The translations under genes were made by a program, and so were the position numbers. The notes beneath the pieces are model-generated. The model did no database searches and was not told the DNA's origin. It saw only the letters and a program-made list of their open reading frames with translations. Below are positions 6,148 through 10,027 of a DNA stretch of 10,027 nucleotides, piece by piece (within the stretch, counting starts at the first letter, position 1; each line of letters begins with the position of its first letter). This DNA is from Pseudanabaena sp. CAN_BIN31 (GTDB lineage: Bacteria; Cyanobacteriota; Cyanobacteriia; Pseudanabaenales; Pseudanabaenaceae), in contig JAJAZG010000546.1 of assembly GCA_026785865.1 (NCBI GenBank), positions 1-10,027 of the forward strand. Reading direction: 5' to 3'.

Positions 6148-8406
6148 ATGATCCCAACCATTCCCACCGAGCAAATCGATCGCATAGTTTGGAACCAACA
6201 TCAAGACCCCTTTACAGTCCTCGGTCCCCATGAAATAGAGCAAGATGGTAAGTTGGTATGGGTGGTTAGAGCGTATTTGCCCGACGCAGAGGCGGTATCT
6301 GTAGTTACACCCGAACAACATAAAGAATATGCGATGCAATCGGTGCATCATCCGCACTTTTTTGAATGTATTATTAGCGACGCGCCCCATCTGTTTAGCT
6401 ATCAATTTAAAGTCAAGTCTGGTGACAGCGATCGCCTAATTCATGATCCTTACTGTTTCAAATCACCGTTGCTGACTGAGTTTGACAGCTATTTATTTGG
6501 TGAAGGTACGCATTACCAGATTTACGAAAAAATGGGCGCTCACCTTGCCACAATTGACAATGTTAGTGGTGTTTATTTCGCAGTCTGGGCTCCTAATGCT
6601 CGTAACGTCTCGATCATCGGCGACTTTAATAGCTGGGACGGACGCAAACACCAGATGCGTAGAGGCCATACAGGCATTTGGGATTTATTCATTCCTGAAT
6701 TGACTGTTGGCACTGCCTACAAATACGAAATTAAGAGTCCTGAGGGGCATATTTACGAAAAATCCGATCCCTATGGTTTCTTTCAAGAGGTGCGCCCAAA
6801 AACTGCCTCAATCGTCACCGATCTCAGTACCTATGAGTGGGGCGACCAAAAATGGCTAGAAACACGCAGCACTCAAGACCCACTCAAAAAGCCGATCTCG
6901 GTCTATGAAATGCACCTTGGCTCATGGATGCACGCTGCCGCCGATATCCCTCCTGACGATGGCTATCAGACTGTATCCGCCGCAGACCTCAAACCTGGAG
7001 CAAGATTTCTCACCTATCGCGAACTCGCAGAAGATTTGATCCCCTACGTCAAAGAGATGGGCTATACCCATATTGAAATGATGCCTATAGCTGAGCATCC
7101 GTTTGATGGCTCATGGGGCTATCAGGTAACGGGCTACTATGCGGCGACTTCGCGTTATGGCACTCCTCAAGATTTGATGTATTTCATCGATCAATGTCAC
7201 CAAAGTGATATTGGCGTTATTATCGATTGGGTTCCCGCGCATTTCCCTAAAGATGGACATGGCTTATCCTTTTTCGATGGCACATTTCTCTATGAACCTG
7301 CTGATGTTCGGATTGGTGAGCATAAGGAATGGGGAACCAAGATCTTTAATTACAAGCGTAATGAAGTCAAAAATTTCTTGATTGCCAATGCGCTGTTTTG
7401 GTTCGACAAATATCACATTGACGGAATCCGTGTTGATGCAGTCGCCTCAATGATCTATCGCGATTACAACCGCGATCCTGGAACATGGCTTGCTAATGAG
7501 CATGGCGGTCGTGAAAGCTTAGAGGCGATCGAGCTATTCCGCCATCTGCATAGCATTCTGTTTACTTATTATCCTGGTACATTATCCATTGCTGAAGAAT
7601 CTACTTCTTGGCCGATGGTGACATGGCCTGCATATTCAGGTGGTTTAGGCTTTAATCTGAAATGGAATATGGGCTGGATGCACGATATGCTTGATTATTT
7701 TAAGCTTGACCCGTACTTCCGTGGGCAGAATAATAACTATCTCACCTTCAGCATTTGGTATGCCTTTAGCGAAAACTTCATGCTGGCGCTCTCCCATGAT
7801 GAAGTTGTGCATGGCAAGAGTCCGATGATTGGCAAGATGCCTGGAGATGAGTGGCAAAAATTTGCGAACTTGCGCTGTCTGTACGGTTATATGTTTATGC
7901 ACCCAGGTAAGAAAACCATGTTTATGGGCATGGAATTTGGACAATGGGGAGAGTGGAATGTTTGGGGCGATCTGGAATGGCATTTATTGCAATATCCCGC
8001 TCACAAGACATTACAAAAATATGTTGGCGATCTCAACAAACTTTTGCGATCGCTGCCTGAACTTTATACTCAAGACTTTACTCAAGATGGATTTGAATGG
8101 ATTGAGTGTAATGATACCCAAAACTCAGTGATCTCTTTCTTGCGTAAAGGTGCAGATGGCGAATTTGTGCTAGTTGTCTGTAACTTTACGCCTGTAGCTC
8201 ATCATAATTATCGCGTTGGTGTTCCTGAGAGAGGCTTCTATAAAGAAGTTCTCAATAGCGATGCCCCGATCTATGGTGGTAGCGGTATTGGTAATCTTGG
8301 CGGTAAGTATAGTGATGATTTTGGTACGCATGGTAAGCCATATTCCATTGATGTCACAGCGCCACCTTTAGGTGTAGTTGTGCTGAAATATCTAGGCGAA
8401 GTTTAA
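6148..8406 (+). CDS. glgB: 1,4-alpha-glucan (glycogen) branching enzyme, GH13
   Basis: GlgB cuts an alpha-1,4 glucan chain and rejoins it by an alpha-1,6 bond, making the branches of cytosolic glycogen, the cyanobacterial carbon store. The 752 residues match the long-form family: N1 domain (about 10-115), CBM48 domain (about 135-225, with FAVWAPNA and GDFNSWDG), GH13 barrel and all-beta C-terminal domain (from about 640). Conserved regions are IIDWVPAHFP (358-367), DGIRVDAVASM with nucleophile D430, SIAEEST with acid/base E483, and ALSHDEVVHGK with D551. The spacings D430-E483 (53) and D430-D551 (121) equal those of E. coli D405, E458 and D526. Nothing essential is missing. The ribosome site is weak (AAGAG two bases before ATG), but the N-terminal IDRIVWNQHQDPFTVLG supports this start. 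The stop overlaps a perfect hairpin. Confidence 0.97.
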   Translation: MIPTIPTEQIDRIVWNQHQDPFTVLGPHEIEQDGKLVWVVRAYLPDAEAVSVVTPEQHKEYAMQSVHHPHFFECIISDAPHLFSYQFKVKSGDSDRLIHDPYCFKSPLLTEFDSYLFGEGTHYQIYEKMGAHLATIDNVSGVYFAVWAPNARNVSIIGDFNSWDGRKHQMRRGHTGIWDLFIPELTVGTAYKYEIKSPEGHIYEKSDPYGFFQEVRPKTASIVTDLSTYEWGDQKWLETRSTQDPLKKPISVYEMHLGSWMHAAADIPPDDGYQTVSAADLKPGARFLTYRELAEDLIPYVKEMGYTHIEMMPIAEHPFDGSWGYQVTGYYAATSRYGTPQDLMYFIDQCHQSDIGVIIDWVPAHFPKDGHGLSFFDGTFLYEPADVRIGEHKEWGTKIFNYKRNEVKNFLIANALFWFDKYHIDGIRVDAVASMIYRDYNRDPGTWLANEHGGRESLEAIELFRHLHSILFTYYPGTLSIAEESTSWPMVTWPAYSGGLGFNLKWNMGWMHDMLDYFKLDPYFRGQNNNYLTFSIWYAFSENFMLALSHDEVVHGKSPMIGKMPGDEWQKFANLRCLYGYMFMHPGKKTMFMGMEFGQWGEWNVWGDLEWHLLQYPAHKTLQKYVGDLNKLLRSLPELYTQDFTQDGFEWIECNDTQNSVISFLRKGADGEFVLVVCNFTPVAHHNYRVGVPERGFYKEVLNSDAPIYGGSGIGNLGGKYSDDFGTHGKPYSIDVTAPPLGVVVLKYLGEV

Positions 8407-8446
8407 AACAGGAAATGGGCGCAAAGCGCCCATTTCCTGTTTTAAA
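8402..8446 (+). terminator. perfect 21-bp hairpin overlapping the glgB stop codon
   Basis: Bases 8402-8422 and 8426-8446 are exact inverted copies around the loop AAA; the stem centre is GGGCGC-AAA-GCGCCC and the right arm ends in CCTGTTTTAAA. The glgB TAA (8404-8406) is inside the left arm. A GC-rich inner stem with a T run on the distal arm suits an intrinsic terminator, and by symmetry it could work in both directions. It separates glgB from glcD. Confidence 0.8.
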
Positions 8447-8491
8447 TCAACTGCGATAAGATAAGTCTAGTTGTTACATTGTCAATACAGC

Positions 8492-9988
8492 ATGGACGCG
8501 ATCGCCACTATTTCTAATACATCATCATCCTTACAAACTATTAATTGGAGCGCGATCGCTAAAGAATTAATCGCCATTGTCGGCGATCGCTATGTGGTGC
8601 GGACTCGTGAAGAATTACTCGCTTACGAATGCGATGGACTCACCAGTTATAAGCAGCAACCCGCGCTGGTCGTGTTGCCTAGTAGCACCGAAGAAGTGGC
8701 GGCTGTAGTGAAAGTATGCGATCGCTACAAAATTGCTTTTGTTGCACGCGGTTCGGGGACAGGCTTATCGGGCGGCGCATTGCCATTGCCTGACTCAGTG
8801 CTGATTGTGACATCACGCATGAAAAAGATTCTCGAAGTTGATTTTGAAAACCAGCGCGTAGTCGTGCAATCAGGGGTAATTAATAACTGGGTCACTCAAG
8901 CTGTAAGCGGCGCAGGATTTTATTACGCTCCCGATCCTTCCAGTCAAATCATCTGCTCCATCGGTGGCAATGTTGCTGAAAATTCTGGAGGTGTGCATTG
9001 TCTGAAATATGGAGTCACGACTAATCACGTTCTCGGTGCAAAAATAGTCTTACCCGATGGCTCAATCAAAGATATCGGTGGCAAAATTCCTGAAAGCCCA
9101 TGTTATGACCTCACAGGAATTTTTGTTGGTTCTGAAGGAACGCTCGGTATTGCGACAGAAATAACTCTAAAAATCCTCAAATCTGCGGAATCAATTCAAG
9201 TTCTTCTAGCCGATTTTACCACCGTCGAAGCCGCAGGATCGACAGTTTCCGATGTGATCGGCGCTGGTATTATTCCCGCAGGGATGGAAATCATGGATAA
9301 CATGAGCATTAATGCTGTGGAAGATACAGTTGCCACAAATTGTTATCCTCGTGATGCGGCTTCGATCCTGCTGATTGAAATTGATGGCTTAGAAATAGAA
9401 GTTACCGAAAGTGCTAAGCGGATCGAAGAAATTTGTTATCAAAATGGAGCGCGAAATGTCACTTCAGCGATCGATCCAGAGCAGCGTTTGCGACTTTGGA
9501 AAGGTCGAAAAGCTGCATTCGCCGCTATGGGTCGCATGAGTCCCGATTATTATGTTCAAGATGGGGTGATTCCGCGTACTAAGCTTACTTTTGTATTAAA
9601 AGAGATTGAGAATCTCAGTAAGAAATATGGCTATCCTGTTGCCAATGTCTTCCATGCTGGCGATGGCAATCTGCATCCATTGATTTTGTATAACAATGCT
9701 GAGGCTGGCGCTCTAGAAATTGTAGAAGAACTAGGCGGCGAAATCCTCAAGCTTTGTGTGCGCGTTGGCGGCAGCATTTCAGGTGAGCATGGCATTGGTG
9801 CAGATAAGAAGTGCTATATGTCTGAGATGTTTAGCGAGTCAGATTTGGAAACAATGCGTTGGGTACGCGATGTTTTCGATCCGCAAGGCATTGCGAATCC
9901 TACGAAGATTTTGCCGACTCCGCGCACTTGTGGTGAAGGGGCAAAGCCTAACCATGATGCTAAATATAAGTTAATGGATCGTTTCTAA
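8492..9988 (+). CDS. glcD: glycolate dehydrogenase/oxidase subunit GlcD-type FAD-linked oxidase
   Basis: The protein is an FAD enzyme of the GlcD/D-lactate dehydrogenase family, expected to oxidise glycolate to glyoxylate in photorespiration; D-lactate is an alternative substrate. From the ATG it has 498 residues, near the usual size. The FAD_binding_4 domain includes ARGSGTGLSGG (85-95), IICSIGGNVAENSGG (153-167) and SEGTLG (214-219). The C-terminal domain has HAGDGNLHP (388-396) and GEHGIG (431-436), whose histidines serve substrate or metal binding in relatives, then FDPQGIANPTKILP (462-475). The TTG at 8471 would add seven residues (LHCQYS-like) without a better ribosome site, so the ATG is preferred. 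Four HIP1 sites lie in the first 230 bases. No glcE or glcF follows within the window. The stop codon forms the left edge of a repeat copy. Confidence 0.9.
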   Translation: MDAIATISNTSSSLQTINWSAIAKELIAIVGDRYVVRTREELLAYECDGLTSYKQQPALVVLPSSTEEVAAVVKVCDRYKIAFVARGSGTGLSGGALPLPDSVLIVTSRMKKILEVDFENQRVVVQSGVINNWVTQAVSGAGFYYAPDPSSQIICSIGGNVAENSGGVHCLKYGVTTNHVLGAKIVLPDGSIKDIGGKIPESPCYDLTGIFVGSEGTLGIATEITLKILKSAESIQVLLADFTTVEAAGSTVSDVIGAGIIPAGMEIMDNMSINAVEDTVATNCYPRDAASILLIEIDGLEIEVTESAKRIEEICYQNGARNVTSAIDPEQRLRLWKGRKAAFAAMGRMSPDYYVQDGVIPRTKLTFVLKEIENLSKKYGYPVANVFHAGDGNLHPLILYNNAEAGALEIVEELGGEILKLCVRVGGSISGEHGIGADKKCYMSEMFSESDLETMRWVRDVFDPQGIANPTKILPTPRTCGEGAKPNHDAKYKLMDRF

Positions 9989-10027
9989 GTAGGCAAGCAT
10001 AATTAAACCCAAAAAGCTGTAGCGCAC
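9986..10027. repeat. nested palindromic repeat element, copy 2 (cut by window end)
   Basis: Starting with TAAGTAGG at the glcD stop codon, 42 bases align with 4998-5037 after recJ. By hand about 34 of 40 aligned bases are identical with one 2-base insertion, and both end in GTAGCGCAC, the start of the hairpin core. The copy is in the same position relative to its gene as copy 1: the stop codon is in the outer arm. The right half lies beyond the window. Confidence 0.65.

Noticed and set aside
7645..7983. 112-codon minus-strand open frame inside glgB
   Set aside because: Antisense shadow of a strongly conserved GH13 region; no family pattern.
8407..8491. Operon linking glgB and glcD
   Set aside because: A strong hairpin lies between them and the enzymes belong to different pathways, so co-transcription is not supported.

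Overview
The window is chromosomal DNA from a cyanobacterium. The octamer GCGATCGC (HIP1, the highly iterated palindrome of cyanobacteria) occurs about 19 times by eye. The encoded proteins (ClpS, a long RecJ, a long-form GlgB, GlcD) also have cyanobacterial-type sequences. A filamentous Pseudanabaena-like lineage is possible, but the sequence alone does not settle the genus.

Layout. Positions 1-99 hold the 3' end of an unidentified plus-strand gene. A hairpin at 102-124 lies between it and clpS (minus strand, 438 to 130), so both convergent genes can end there. Upstream of clpS on the minus strand is a two-gene type II restriction-modification unit: a small PD-(D/E)XK-like endonuclease gene (2627 to 1965) that overlaps by 4 bases (ATGA) a gamma-class N6-adenine DNA methyltransferase gene (1968 to 511). 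Plus-strand genes follow: recJ (2720-5008, TTG start), a membrane-anchored or exported zinc N-acetylmuramoyl-L-alanine amidase (5122-5976), glgB (6148-8406) and glcD (8492-9988). The intergenic gaps are all under 200 bases.

How the genes relate. Apart from the coupled restriction-modification pair, they are mostly unrelated housekeeping genes that look like separate transcription units: protein quality control (ClpS), single-strand DNA degradation in repair (RecJ), peptidoglycan hydrolysis (amidase), glycogen branching (GlgB) and glycolate/2-hydroxyacid oxidation in photorespiration (GlcD). The restriction-modification pair is AT-rich and has no HIP1 site, unlike recJ beside it with ten, so it looks like a later insertion between clpS and recJ.

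The least ordinary structure is non-coding. A nested palindromic repeat of about 107 bases (4996-5102) supplies the last codons and stop of recJ and a 26-bp hairpin. A second copy begins at 9986, exactly at the glcD stop codon, and runs off the window. A separate perfect 21-bp hairpin overlaps the glgB stop. I found no tRNA, rRNA, CRISPR array or transposase, and no clearly new multi-gene system beyond an uncharacterised restriction-modification pair.
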